Assembly (NCBI GenBank): GCA_036732005.1
Contig: DAINDF010000018.1
Span: 1 to 64,000, forward strand
Source: UBA1926 sp036732005
GTDB lineage: Bacteria > Planctomycetota > Phycisphaerae > Phycisphaerales > UBA1924
Direction: 5' to 3'
Length of the DNA stretch: 64,000 nucleotides
Part shown: piece by piece, positions 24,101 to 33,094 of the stretch
How the letters are laid out: every line of letters starts with the position of its first letter
How positions within the stretch are numbered: position 1 is the stretch's first letter
The notes under the pieces: generated by a model
What the model was told of the DNA's origin: nothing
The model's database searches: none
What the model saw: the letters and a program-made list of their open reading frames with translations, nothing else
Made by a program: the position numbers and the translations under genes

Positions 24101-26577
24101 CTCGCGGCGGGAGCGGGCTGGAGGACGGCTCGGTGGTCGACCTGCTGGTTGTCTATTCCCCGGCGGCCGCGTCGCTGCAGGGCGGAGCCGGGGCGCTCGA
24201 GTCGCGGATCCTCGACGGGCTGGACGAGTTGAACACCGCGGCGGCGGACTCGCAGGTGGCGACGGTCTTCCGGATCGTGCACCTCGAAGGGGTCGCGTAC
24301 ACCGAGTCCGGCTCGATGGGGACGCAGCTCGGCAGGCTGCGGGATCCGGGCGACGGTGTGCTCGACTCGGTGCACGACCTTCGAGACGCGCACCGGGCGG
24401 ACCTGGTGATGCTTGTCATCTCCGCGGGCGATGTCTGCGGCATCGCGAACATCGGCGTCGGTCCGGGCAATACGCCGACGCCCCAGAACGCGTTCAGCGT
24501 GGTTTCCAGTCAGTGCCTGACGGCGCCGGTGTCTGCCTTCGCGCACGAGGTCGGGCACAACATGGGCCTGTTGCACGGCTGGGAAGAGAACCCCTGCACC
24601 AATGGGTCGTCGCGTTTCGCCAAGGGATTTCAATCGCCGGACGAGTCGTTCAACACGCTGATGGGAGTCGGGCCGGCGCCGCGCGTGCTGCGGTTCGCGA
24701 ACCCTGCGGTTGATCTCATGGGTCAGCCCACCGGCGTTGCGATCGGAGACGACCGGGCCGCGGATGCGGCCTCGGCCCTCGCGCTGGCGGCGCCGGTTGT
24801 CGCGAGGTACCGCAGCCGCGATCTGAACGAGAACGGGGTCGACGACGAGACGGAGATCGCGTCCGGGAGCCTGAGCGACTGCGACGGCAACGGGTCTCCC
24901 GATTTCGCGGACCAGGACTTCAACCGCAACGGCGTTCCCGACGCGTGCGACATCGCCTTGGGGGTCAGCCTCGACACCGACGGGGACGGCGTGCCAGACG
25001 AGTCGGAGGCGCCCCGGCTGTATGTCGATCTCGACGCGACCGGATCGGGGACGGGCCTTTCCTGGGCGGACGCGATCGCGGATCTGCAGCACGCGTTGGC
25101 GCTCGCGCGGGCGAGCGGGGATGTTGATGAGATCTGGATCGCGGAGGGCGTCTACCTGCCGGGCGGGCCGGGCCTGAGGGGAAGCCGCTTCGAGCCGGTG
25201 TCGGGCGTCGGGCTGTACGGTGGCTTTGCCGGCACGGAGACCGCCCTCGATCAACGCGTGGGTGGCGCTCATCCGACCGTGCTCTCGGGCGACCTGAATC
25301 AGGACGACCTGCCGGACCCGACGAGCGGCGCGGGCCGGGCGAGCCGCCAGGACAACGCGATCAATGTGGTTTTCGTGTTCGATGCGAGCGAGTCGATCAC
25401 GCTGGACGGGCTTGTGGTCGAGGGCGGGATGGCGGATTTCGAGGTCAACTGCGGGAGTTTCATGTACATCGCGGGGGGGATGGTCGTCTACAACACCGAT
25501 GTCGTCATCAGCAACTGCGAGTTTCGGTCAAACGCGGCCGTGAACACGGGCGCGCTGGTGCTGGTCAACGACTCCAGGACGACGGTGACCGGATCGTGGT
25601 TCCACCACAACGCCGCCGTGGATGGCGTGTTCTATGGCTCCACCTACCCGACGGCGGGGCCGCTGCCGTATGACGGCGCTATCGGCGCGGTGCGGATCAC
25701 CACCTTTCACGGCGGGGTCGACAACCAGTTCGTCGGCAACCTCGTCGAGTTCAACAGCGACAGTGAGAGCGTTTCGGGTGTCCAGATCGGGGGGTGCGAA
25801 CCGCTGTTCGCCAACAATGTGCTCGCGAGAAACACCTCGGATTCGTCGGTCGCGGGGCATGCGCTCTCGATCCTCGACGCGGAGGGCGCGGAGATCAGCA
25901 ACTGCACGATCGCGTTCAACACCGCGCCGAACGGGTTCGGCGCCCGTGCCACCGGCATCGGCACCAACCGATCCGATATCGTGGTCAGCAACACGATCCT
26001 GTACGGCAACACCAGCGGGAGCGTGACCGACGAGCGAGCCCAGTTCAGCCAGGTCCAGAGCGGCACGGTCATGTTCCACAACTCGATCGTCCAGGGCTGG
26101 ACCGGGAACTACCCCGGCGTGGGCACGGACGGCGCGGACCCAGCTTTCGCCGATCCGCCGTCGGGTGATTTCACTCTGCTCCCGGGGTCGGCGGCGATCG
26201 ACCGGGGCGACAACACCCGCGTCCCGATCGACGATCTCGACCTCGACGCGGACGGTGACCGGACCGAGGCCCTGGCTCTCGACTTTGCCGGCCAGGAGCG
26301 CTTCGTCGACGATCCGGACACCGCCGACACCGGCATCGGCTTCGCCGGCGGGGGTGGGCCCATCGTGGATGCCGGGGCGTTCGAGTATCAGGCATCGGTG
26401 GTCTGCCTCGCGGACCTCGCGCCGCCGGTCGGCCTGCTTGACCTGGCGGATATCACCGCGTTCGTGGGTGGGTTCGTCGCGTTGGAGCCGATCGCGGACC
26501 TCGCCGAGCCGTTCGGGGTGTTCGACCTGGCGGACATCACGGCGTTTGTCGCCGCGTTCCTCGCGGGGTGCGGGTAG
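24022..26577 (+). CDS. Secreted reprolysin-like zinc metalloprotease with beta-helix and GC-type dockerin (N-terminus frameshifted)
   Basis: The open frame encodes 851 residues, but true homology probably begins near residue 33 (LEDGSVVDLLVVYSP). The metalloprotease domain has HEVGHNMGLLH (HExxHxxGxxH, 175-185) and a later LMGVG turn, the metzincin/reprolysin-like pattern. Next come calcium-type Asp repeats (DLNENGVDDETE, DCDGNGSPDFAD, DTDGDGVPDESE). A right-handed beta-helix-like region of about 400 residues follows, with repeated 'IxNCxFxxN' turns. A GC-type dockerin ends AGCG. The signal peptide lies in another frame (23931-24100), so as sequenced the secreted form cannot be made without a frameshift. 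A sequencing error, decay or recoding are all possible. Confidence 0.75.
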   Translation: MRPRRRAWVTRSGLGRWARRTGAAWIARGGSGLEDGSVVDLLVVYSPAAASLQGGAGALESRILDGLDELNTAAADSQVATVFRIVHLEGVAYTESGSMGTQLGRLRDPGDGVLDSVHDLRDAHRADLVMLVISAGDVCGIANIGVGPGNTPTPQNAFSVVSSQCLTAPVSAFAHEVGHNMGLLHGWEENPCTNGSSRFAKGFQSPDESFNTLMGVGPAPRVLRFANPAVDLMGQPTGVAIGDDRAADAASALALAAPVVARYRSRDLNENGVDDETEIASGSLSDCDGNGSPDFADQDFNRNGVPDACDIALGVSLDTDGDGVPDESEAPRLYVDLDATGSGTGLSWADAIADLQHALALARASGDVDEIWIAEGVYLPGGPGLRGSRFEPVSGVGLYGGFAGTETALDQRVGGAHPTVLSGDLNQDDLPDPTSGAGRASRQDNAINVVFVFDASESITLDGLVVEGGMADFEVNCGSFMYIAGGMVVYNTDVVISNCEFRSNAAVNTGALVLVNDSRTTVTGSWFHHNAAVDGVFYGSTYPTAGPLPYDGAIGAVRITTFHGGVDNQFVGNLVEFNSDSESVSGVQIGGCEPLFANNVLARNTSDSSVAGHALSILDAEGAEISNCTIAFNTAPNGFGARATGIGTNRSDIVVSNTILYGNTSGSVTDERAQFSQVQSGTVMFHNSIVQGWTGNYPGVGTDGADPAFADPPSGDFTLLPGSAAIDRGDNTRVPIDDLDLDADGDRTEALALDFAGQERFVDDPDTADTGIGFAGGGGPIVDAGAFEYQASVVCLADLAPPVGLLDLADITAFVGGFVALEPIADLAEPFGVFDLADITAFVAAFLAGCG

Positions 26578-26656
26578 TTCCCGGTCGGGCGGGGCGGCGT
26601 CTGTGGTGTGTGCGGCGTGGTCGGGGAAACCCGAACATATCGGTCCTGGATTCTGC

Positions 26657-26685
26657 TCGAATCCGGGGCATGGTTCGGCTAGGCT
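26657..26685 (+). promoter_or_regulatory. Candidate promoter of the FG-GAP dockerin gene
   Basis: TCGAAT (26657-26662), 17 bases, TAGGCT (26680-26685), 37 bases before the ATG at 26723. It matches the layout at 20192-20220. Confidence 0.4.
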
Positions 26686-26722
26686 GACGGACCCAAGGCT
26701 CTTGAAAGAGAGGGAGGCCGCC

Positions 26723-28144
26723 ATGCGTCGTCCATCCGCCGTCGCCGTCGTCGTGGTCATGGCCGGGAGTGCGCTCGGTGGAGCGCCGATCGAGATCAGC
26801 GAGGACGGGGTGTTTGTCGCCACTCCCGGGCTGGAGCCCGCCCGCGGCTCGGCCGTTCGGGGCTCGACGATGCCGTTCGGCACGACGCCCGATTTTCAGA
26901 TCAACCTCCGCCGCCAGGTGGGCGGGCTCGCGGTGGCGGACATGAACGCGGACGGGCACAACGACCTCGTGGTGGTGTGCTATTCGTCCAACTCCTTCCC
27001 TCCGTACGACGACTGGCGGGAGATGATCTTCTACGGGTCGCCCACCGGTCTGAGCGCGACGCCGGGCTGGATCAGCGACAACCAGACGCACGCGGGCGAT
27101 GTGCAGGTGGGCGATGTGAACGGCGACGGGCATCCCGACCTGATCGCGATCCGGGGTGGGTCGGTGCGGACCGATCCGGTGCAGATCTACTTCGGCTCGC
27201 CGGCCGGGCCCGCGACGAGCCCCGGGTTCTTCGCGAACTTCGCGCGTCGGCAGTGGGGAACCGCGGGCGACCTCTTCGATATTGACGGGGACAACGACCT
27301 CGACCTGGTGACCACGGGGCAGGGCCTTTCGCCCGACCCGTTCCGTCCGATCCTCCTCTTCAGGAACAACGGCGCGGGGCTCAACCCGGTGCCCGAGTGG
27401 CAGTCGGGCGCGGAGGAAATCTCGAACGGCGTGACGCACGCCGACCTGCTCGGATCGGACGGTAAGCCCGAGCTGGTCGTCGCGAAGTGGGTGAACTTCC
27501 AGAGCGGGGTGTACGAGAATGTCGCGGGAACTCCTGGCGCATTCCCGTTCATGGCCGTCGGCGTGCAGACGGCGGACAAGGGCGCGGGCGTGGGCGACCT
27601 CGACGGCGACGGGTTCGCCGAGGTCGTCATCGGGGGAGACCCGGTGACCGCGTACTCGGCGTTGCACGGGGTGCTCACCCCGATCTGGACCGCCAATCCG
27701 CCCTTCGGGGGTTCGCAAGAGATCCGTGTGCAGGACGCGGACGGGGACGGGGACCCGGATGTGGCCGATGTCATCTTCGGGGATGGCCGGGCGCACCTGT
27801 ATCAGAACAACGGGGGCGTGCTCGACAGCACGCCGACCTGGTCGTTTGACGCGCCGGAGGTCGGGACGGCGATCACGCTGGGCGACCTGAACGGCGACGG
27901 GCGGGATGACCTGATCGTGGGCTACTCGGGGGATGTCTGCGTCCGCGTGTTCTATGCGCAGGCGCCGGACTGCCCGGCCGACCTCGCGGCGCCGTTCGGG
28001 GTGCTCGACCTCGCGGATGTGCAGGCGTTCATCGCCGGGTTCATCGGGCAGGATCCGATCGCGGACCTCGCGGCGCCGTTCGGCGTGTTTGATCTTGCGG
28101 ATGTGCAGGCGTTCGTGGCGTCGTTCAACGCCGGGTGCCCATAG
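26723..28144 (+). CDS. Secreted FG-GAP/VCBS beta-propeller protein with GC-type dockerin
   Basis: 473 residues from ATG 26723, preceded by GAGAGGGAGG. A signal peptide (VAVVVVMAGSALGGA) is followed by repeated calcium-binding blade loops of the FG-GAP/VCBS kind: DMNADGHNDLVVV, DVNGDGHPDLIAI, DIDGDNDLDLVTT, DLDGDGFAEVVIG, DADGDGDPDVADV and DLNGDGRDDLIVG. These predict an integrin-alpha-like propeller. The C-terminal dockerin has both loops in the degenerate form (AAPFGVLDLADV, AAPFGVFDLADV) and ends NAGCP. The contrast is telling: the blades keep perfect Asp loops while the dockerin has lost them. No catalytic site was seen; adhesion or ligand binding is the usual role. Confidence 0.85.
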   Translation: MRRPSAVAVVVVMAGSALGGAPIEISEDGVFVATPGLEPARGSAVRGSTMPFGTTPDFQINLRRQVGGLAVADMNADGHNDLVVVCYSSNSFPPYDDWREMIFYGSPTGLSATPGWISDNQTHAGDVQVGDVNGDGHPDLIAIRGGSVRTDPVQIYFGSPAGPATSPGFFANFARRQWGTAGDLFDIDGDNDLDLVTTGQGLSPDPFRPILLFRNNGAGLNPVPEWQSGAEEISNGVTHADLLGSDGKPELVVAKWVNFQSGVYENVAGTPGAFPFMAVGVQTADKGAGVGDLDGDGFAEVVIGGDPVTAYSALHGVLTPIWTANPPFGGSQEIRVQDADGDGDPDVADVIFGDGRAHLYQNNGGVLDSTPTWSFDAPEVGTAITLGDLNGDGRDDLIVGYSGDVCVRVFYAQAPDCPADLAAPFGVLDLADVQAFIAGFIGQDPIADLAAPFGVFDLADVQAFVASFNAGCP

Positions 28145-28193
28145 GGAATCGAATCCGCCGCGGCCGGACCGGCCCGCGCGAGCAAGGAAGTTC

Positions 28194-28199
28194 GAGGAG
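28194..28199 (+). promoter_or_regulatory. Shine-Dalgarno fixing a TTG start
   Basis: GAGGAG lies seven bases before TTG 28207, from which a clean signal peptide is read. The longer in-frame GTG at 28135 overlaps the previous gene and adds a basic tail. Confidence 0.65.
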
Positions 28200-28206
28200 A
28201 TTCGCG

Positions 28207-30033
28207 TTGATCCGTACGGTGATTCTGAGTGTGTTGTCGGTGGGCGGGCTCGTCGGGTCGGCGGCCGCGCAGCTCCCTTTGCCCGATCCGATGCCGCGAA
28301 CGGGGACCGAGGCGGGTCTGCTGCCGCCCGTGTTCTTCCCGGCGGAGAATCAGTTCAGCGAGGCGAAACGCGTGCTCGGGAAGATGCTGTTCTGGGACGA
28401 GCAGCTGTCGAGCGACAACACGCGTTCGTGCGGGTCGTGCCACATCTCGTCGGTCGGGGGTGTGAGCCCGGATCTCGTGCCGCACCCGGGCTTTGACGAG
28501 ACCTACGGCACGGAGGACGACCGCTTTACTTCAAAGGGGATCATCCGGTCGTTGAAGGACGGCGTGTACAAGCCGGACGCGCTGTTCGGGCTGGACCCGC
28601 AGGCGACGCCGCGGAGCGCTCCGCCCTCGATCGGGGCGGCGTTCGTGGGCGAACTGTTCTGGGACGGCCGGGCGGGGGGCGAGTTCATCGACCCGGAGAC
28701 GGGGCAGAGCGTGATCCCGTTCGCGGGTTCGCTCGAGAGCCAGGCGGTCGGGCCGGTTCTTTCATCGGTGGAGATGGCGCACGAAGATCGGGATTGGGGC
28801 GAGGTCGCGGCGAAGCTCGCCCGCGTGGTGCCGATGGCGCTCGCGAGGGATCTGCCGCCCGATGTCGAGGCCGCCCTGGGGGCCGGGGTGGATTACCCCG
28901 CGTTGTTCGAGTCGGCGTTCGGGGACGGGGCGATCAACGCGGTCCGGATCGCGAAGGCGATCGCGACCTACGAGCGGACGCTGATCCCGGACCAGACGCC
29001 GTGGGACCGGTTCATGTCGGGCGAGAAGGGCGCGATGACCCCCGAGCAGATCGCGGGGTGGAACCTGTTCAACGCGTCGACCTGCGGGGTCTGCCACAGT
29101 GCGCCGTTCTTCCTCGATTTCAGCTTCCACAACCTGGGGGTGCGCCCGAATGTCGAGGACATCGGGCGTGAGGGCGTGACGGGTCGTTCGGGCGATCGGG
29201 GCGAGTTCAAGACCGCGTCGCTGCGGAACCTCGGGCTGAGGCGGTCGTTCATGCACACGGGCGGCGTGTTCGGCATCGACGCCGTGTTCGAGATCTACTC
29301 CAGGCCGACGCCGCCGGGCAGCCCGAACCGGAGCGGGCTGCTGCCGATCACCTTCGCGCCGTTCGAGCAGGCGCAGATCGCCGAGTTCCTGATGACCGCG
29401 CTCGACGATCCGCGCGTCGCGAGCGAGGAGTTCCCGTTCGATCGCCCGGCCCTGTTCGACGAGTGGGGGCGGGACAAGATCACCATCCTGGCCGGGGGCG
29501 TCGCGGGCGCGGGCGGGCTGGTCCCGCGGGTGATCGCGGCGACGCCGCCGAATGTCGGGCACGACGCGTTCCGGATCGGGCTGGCGCGGGCGCTGCCGGG
29601 GGCACAGGCCTTTGTGGCGGTCTCGTCGGAACCGCCCTCGGGCGGTGTTGTCGCGCCCGACCTGCTCGAGGGCCCCTTCAAGGTGGCCGAGGGCGGGCAC
29701 GCGACATTCGTGAAGCCGGTGCTCGCGCGGCGGGCGCTCGACGGGCGGGTGGAGTACATGCAGTGGCGCGTCGAGGACGCGTCGGCGCCCGGCGGGTTGG
29801 CGCTGTCGCCCCCGGTGCGGGTCGAGTATTTCTGCAACGGGCGGTGCCCCGATCTGTGCCCGGCGGACCTCGCCGAGCCCTTCGCGGTGCTCGACCTTTC
29901 CGATGTACAGGTGTTCGCGGGGTCGTTCCTCGCGGGCGATGGGCTGGCGGACCTCGCCGAGCCGTTCGGGGTGCTTGACCTGGCCGACACCCGCGCGTTC
30001 GTGATCTCCTTCCAGATGGGGTGCCAGGACTGA
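28207..30033 (+). CDS. Secreted di-haem cytochrome c peroxidase (MauG family) with GC-type dockerin
   Basis: 608 residues from TTG 28207, giving a signal peptide (VILSVLSVGGLVGSAAAQ). The two c-type haem motifs CGSCH (75-79) and CGVCH (293-297) and the order of motifs between them (ELFWDGRAG, EMAHEDRDWGEV, IATYERTLIPDQTPWDRF, TASLRNLGLRRSFMHTGG) are those of bacterial CCP/MauG proteins. These reduce peroxide or oxidise protein side chains. After about residue 430 a 120-residue beta-rich linker leads to a dockerin with degenerate loops, ending MGCQD. Joining a periplasmic-type peroxidase to a dockerin module is unusual. It follows the propeller gene after 62 bases and precedes another dockerin gene by 46, so co-transcription is likely. 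Confidence 0.9.
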   Translation: MIRTVILSVLSVGGLVGSAAAQLPLPDPMPRTGTEAGLLPPVFFPAENQFSEAKRVLGKMLFWDEQLSSDNTRSCGSCHISSVGGVSPDLVPHPGFDETYGTEDDRFTSKGIIRSLKDGVYKPDALFGLDPQATPRSAPPSIGAAFVGELFWDGRAGGEFIDPETGQSVIPFAGSLESQAVGPVLSSVEMAHEDRDWGEVAAKLARVVPMALARDLPPDVEAALGAGVDYPALFESAFGDGAINAVRIAKAIATYERTLIPDQTPWDRFMSGEKGAMTPEQIAGWNLFNASTCGVCHSAPFFLDFSFHNLGVRPNVEDIGREGVTGRSGDRGEFKTASLRNLGLRRSFMHTGGVFGIDAVFEIYSRPTPPGSPNRSGLLPITFAPFEQAQIAEFLMTALDDPRVASEEFPFDRPALFDEWGRDKITILAGGVAGAGGLVPRVIAATPPNVGHDAFRIGLARALPGAQAFVAVSSEPPSGGVVAPDLLEGPFKVAEGGHATFVKPVLARRALDGRVEYMQWRVEDASAPGGLALSPPVRVEYFCNGRCPDLCPADLAEPFAVLDLSDVQVFAGSFLAGDGLADLAEPFGVLDLADTRAFVISFQMGCQD

Positions 30034-30079
30034 GGCGTCGCGGGTTCGGGGGAAACCACGCGCAGAGAGGGGCTTTTTG

Positions 30080-31672
30080 ATGCGTTGTGTGCGCGGTGTC
30101 GTGATGGTCGTGGCGTGCGCGGGCGGGGCGGCGAGTGCGCAGTGGTCCGATGATCCGCTGTTGAACACGCCGGTGGTCGTCCAGCCCGGCTCGCAGGATG
30201 TGGTCAAGCTCGCCGTCGCACCGGACGGCTCCTCGTGGATCGGCTGGCACGACTTCGCCCCGGGCGGCATCACGGTGCGGGTGCAGCGGCTCGACGCCCA
30301 GGGCAATGCCTCGTTCGCGCCCGAGGGGCTGCTCGTCAGCGACAACCCGCAGAACTCGTTCGTCGTCGACTGGGACCTCGGCGCCGACGCGTCGGGCAAC
30401 GCGATGGTGACCTTCGTCGACACCCGCAACGGCGGCGACTTCGATGTCTACGCCTACCTCATCTCGCCCGCGGGCGCGTTCCTGTGGGGCGACGACGGCG
30501 TGACGATCTCGGACAACGCCGACTTCGAGGCCGACCCCCGCATCGAGCAGATCGCGGCGGACGAGTATGTCGTCGTGTGGCCCCGGCTCGAGGGGACCCC
30601 GGGCCTGCACCTGCAGCGACTCAACGCGGAGGGAGCGATCCAGTTGAACCCCGGCGGCGTGGTGATCGCGGGCAACGGCGTGCAGGAGCCCGCGTTCTCC
30701 GAGATCATCCCGACGGGCGACGGGGGCTTCTTCGCGTCGTGGGTACGGGACACCGCGACCTTCGCCAGCCCCCGGTTCGTCGACGCCCAGCGGTTCAACC
30801 GCGACGGCGACCCCCAGTGGGGCGCGACGCCCGTCGCCGTGAACACCGCGTCGGTCGTGCCGATCGCCCACCGGCCCCGCCTGATCGCGGACGGTGCGGG
30901 GGGGATCGTGATCGCGTGGCACGACACGCGTGACGGCGATTTCGACTGCTATGTGCAGCGCTACAGCGGCGCGGGCGTGCGGCAGTTCGCCGTCAACGGC
31001 GTCGCGGTGTCGACCGAGCCGGGCCGGCAGCAACTCGACCCGGCTGTCGCGGTCGCGCCCGGTGGCGATGTGATGGTCGCGTTCCGGAACACCGACTCGG
31101 TCCAGAATCTGCAGGGACTGCGGGTCCAGCGGTTCGACGGCAGCGGGGCGCGTGCCCTCGGCGCGGCGGGGGTCGAACTGCTCCCGTTCGACAACCAGTT
31201 CAACGGGCCGCCGGTCGCCGTGTCCGACGCGGGCGGCATCGCGGTGCTCTCTGAGCTTGAGCCGGGCTCCTCGATCGGGAACACCGACGGGGTGCTCCAG
31301 TTGATCCGCGTCGACACCGCGGGCGCGATCGCGGGCGGCGTGCCGATCGATGTGAGCACGACGCTCTCGCAGAAGAGCCGGCGCAATCTCGCCCGCACAC
31401 CGAGCGGCGGCTTCGTCGCGGCCTGGGCCGATGACCGCGCGGGCAACATCGATGTCTACGCCCAGAATGTCAACCCGGACGGGTCGCTCGGCGGCTCGTG
31501 CCTCGCGGACATCGCGCCCCCGTTCGGCGTGCTCGACCTGGCGGATGTGCAGGCGTTCATCGCGGGCTTCCTCGCGCAGAACCCGATCGCCGACCTCGCC
31601 CCGCCGATCGGCGTGTGGGACCTCGCGGACCTCCAGGCGTTCGTGGCGTCGTTCAACTCGGGCTGCCCGTAA
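30080..31672 (+). CDS. Secreted repeat protein (predicted beta-propeller) with GC-type dockerin
   Basis: 530 residues from ATG 30080 (GAGAGGGG site upstream; an in-frame TTG at 30077 is less likely). The signal peptide ends near GGAASAQ. The body is built of about 50-residue units with the recurring pattern 'xVxVQRLDAxGxxxFxxxGVxVS...PxIxxxxxGGxxVxWxDxRxGxxDVY', for example WHDTRDGDFDCYVQRY and WADDRAGNIDVYAQNV. This regularity suggests a propeller, and no enzyme motif was found. The terminal dockerin has degenerate loops (APPFGVLDLAD, APPIGVWDLAD) and ends NSGCP. A strong terminator follows, closing the 26723-31672 group. Confidence 0.75.
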   Translation: MRCVRGVVMVVACAGGAASAQWSDDPLLNTPVVVQPGSQDVVKLAVAPDGSSWIGWHDFAPGGITVRVQRLDAQGNASFAPEGLLVSDNPQNSFVVDWDLGADASGNAMVTFVDTRNGGDFDVYAYLISPAGAFLWGDDGVTISDNADFEADPRIEQIAADEYVVVWPRLEGTPGLHLQRLNAEGAIQLNPGGVVIAGNGVQEPAFSEIIPTGDGGFFASWVRDTATFASPRFVDAQRFNRDGDPQWGATPVAVNTASVVPIAHRPRLIADGAGGIVIAWHDTRDGDFDCYVQRYSGAGVRQFAVNGVAVSTEPGRQQLDPAVAVAPGGDVMVAFRNTDSVQNLQGLRVQRFDGSGARALGAAGVELLPFDNQFNGPPVAVSDAGGIAVLSELEPGSSIGNTDGVLQLIRVDTAGAIAGGVPIDVSTTLSQKSRRNLARTPSGGFVAAWADDRAGNIDVYAQNVNPDGSLGGSCLADIAPPFGVLDLADVQAFIAGFLAQNPIADLAPPIGVWDLADLQAFVASFNSGCP

Positions 31673-31694
31673 CGCCGAGAGCCGATTCGTTCCC

Positions 31695-31730
31695 CACCCG
31701 TCGATTGTCAGGCAATCGGCGGGTGTTTTT
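31695..31730 (+). terminator. Strong Rho-independent terminator
   Basis: 13-bp stem (CACCCGTCGATTG with CAATCGGCGGGTG, one G-T wobble), loop TCAGG, then TTTTT, 23 bases after the dockerin gene stop. Confidence 0.9.
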
Positions 31731-31862
31731 CTGCGCCGATGCGACCGCGTCTCAATCGCACAATTTCGTCCGAAAATTTATCAATCTCCTGACTCAAATG
31801 TGAGTGAGTGATCCGCCCCTTTCCCGCTCTCGTGGCGCTCGCGCAACTCTGAGGAGATCCAT

Positions 31863-33083
31863 ATGAAGAAGGCCCGAAAGCGTCCGCGTGGTCGGAGGGT
31901 GTCGCTGCGCGCCGGGGTGTCGGCCTCCGCGGCGCTGGTGCTTGCTGCGGCCGCACCGTTTGCCGCTGGGCTTGGCTCCGCGGCGCCGCTGGGGCAGTAT
32001 GTCGTGTTCGCGCAGAATGACCTCGGCATGCACTGCATGCAGCGGGACTACGAGCACTTCATGATCCTCCCGCCGTACAACACGGTGCATGCCTGGGTGT
32101 ACCGCCGCGGCGAGTCGCCCCAGCCGATCACGGAACTGACGAACGGTCGTTCCGTCGAGATCCATGTCCCGGGGAACACGCGTTCGGCGGACAAAACGAA
32201 CTGGTGGCGTTACGCAGAGTCGATCCTGGGGGCATCGTTCGAGCCCGATGTGGGCCTGACCGGCAACGGGATGGCGGGGGAATTCGAGCTGCTCGGGCAG
32301 GGGCTGTTCGAGTACTCGGGCATGCCCATCACGCCACGCGACGACGCGGGGCGGGACAACCCCTACCCGCTGGCGACGGTCGAGTTCAAGCAGAACGGCG
32401 CGGTGCTGGCGAGCACGCAGGCGGTGGTGCCGGTGTCCTGGGAGTTGCGGTGCGACCTGTGCCACGGCGACCCGGAGCCCGGGCTGGATTCAGAACTCGA
32501 TATCCTCCGTGATCACGACCGCCTTCACGGGACAACGCTCGAGGCGAACCAGCCCGTCTTCTGCGCCTCCTGTCACGCCGACCCGGCGCTGGGCACGACG
32601 GGTCAGCCCGGCGTCTCGATGTTCTCGCACGCGATGCACGGGGCCCACGCGGACCGGTTGGCCGACCTGCCGATTCAGCTCGTGACCGACTGCTATGCCT
32701 GTCACCCGGGCCAGAGGGCCCAGTGCCAGCGCGATGTGCACTCGGCGCTCGAGATGAACTGCCACGACTGCCACGGCGGGATGTCGGATGTCGGCAACCC
32801 GGCGCGCACGCCCTGGGCCGAGGAGCCCCGCTGCGCGGATTGTCACACGAGGGCGGGGTTCGAGTTCGAGCCGCCCGGGGTCCTGTTCCGCAACGCCCGC
32901 GGGCACGGCGGCGTGGCGTGCATGGTCTGCCACGGCAGCCCGCACGCGATCACGCCGACCGTGACGGATGCGGACAACCTGCAGCATGTCATGCTCCAGG
33001 GGCACGCCGGCACACTGGACACCTGCACCGTCTGCCACATCGAGCAGCCGAGCGATCCGTTCCCGCACCGCCGTGACGATTGA
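31863..33083 (+). CDS. Secreted heptahaem c-type cytochrome
   Basis: 406 residues. A basic N-terminus and hydrophobic stretch (SASAALVLAAAAPFAAGLGSA) form a signal peptide. The first half is beta-rich without haem motifs (LGQYVVFAQNDLGMHCMQRDY). The second half carries seven Cys-x-x-Cys-His sites: CDLCH, CASCH, CYACH, CHDCH, CADCH, CMVCH and CTVCH. Extra His residues (HAMHGAH) could be distal ligands. Unlike its neighbours it has no dockerin. The 190-base upstream region is the least GC-rich nearby and follows a terminator, so it probably has its own promoter; the next dockerin gene starts 11 bases after its stop. It likely moves electrons in the periplasm or at the surface, perhaps to the di-haem peroxidase upstream. 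Redox partners are unknown. Confidence 0.9.
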   Translation: MKKARKRPRGRRVSLRAGVSASAALVLAAAAPFAAGLGSAAPLGQYVVFAQNDLGMHCMQRDYEHFMILPPYNTVHAWVYRRGESPQPITELTNGRSVEIHVPGNTRSADKTNWWRYAESILGASFEPDVGLTGNGMAGEFELLGQGLFEYSGMPITPRDDAGRDNPYPLATVEFKQNGAVLASTQAVVPVSWELRCDLCHGDPEPGLDSELDILRDHDRLHGTTLEANQPVFCASCHADPALGTTGQPGVSMFSHAMHGAHADRLADLPIQLVTDCYACHPGQRAQCQRDVHSALEMNCHDCHGGMSDVGNPARTPWAEEPRCADCHTRAGFEFEPPGVLFRNARGHGGVACMVCHGSPHAITPTVTDADNLQHVMLQGHAGTLDTCTVCHIEQPSDPFPHRRDD

Positions 33084-33094
33084 GGAGTGATTCA

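Noticed and set aside
27967..28139. Repeated near-identical units in gene 3' ends suggesting a tandem DNA repeat or CRISPR-like array
   Set aside because: The similarity is explained by the two coding repeats of the dockerin module; spacing is set by protein structure.
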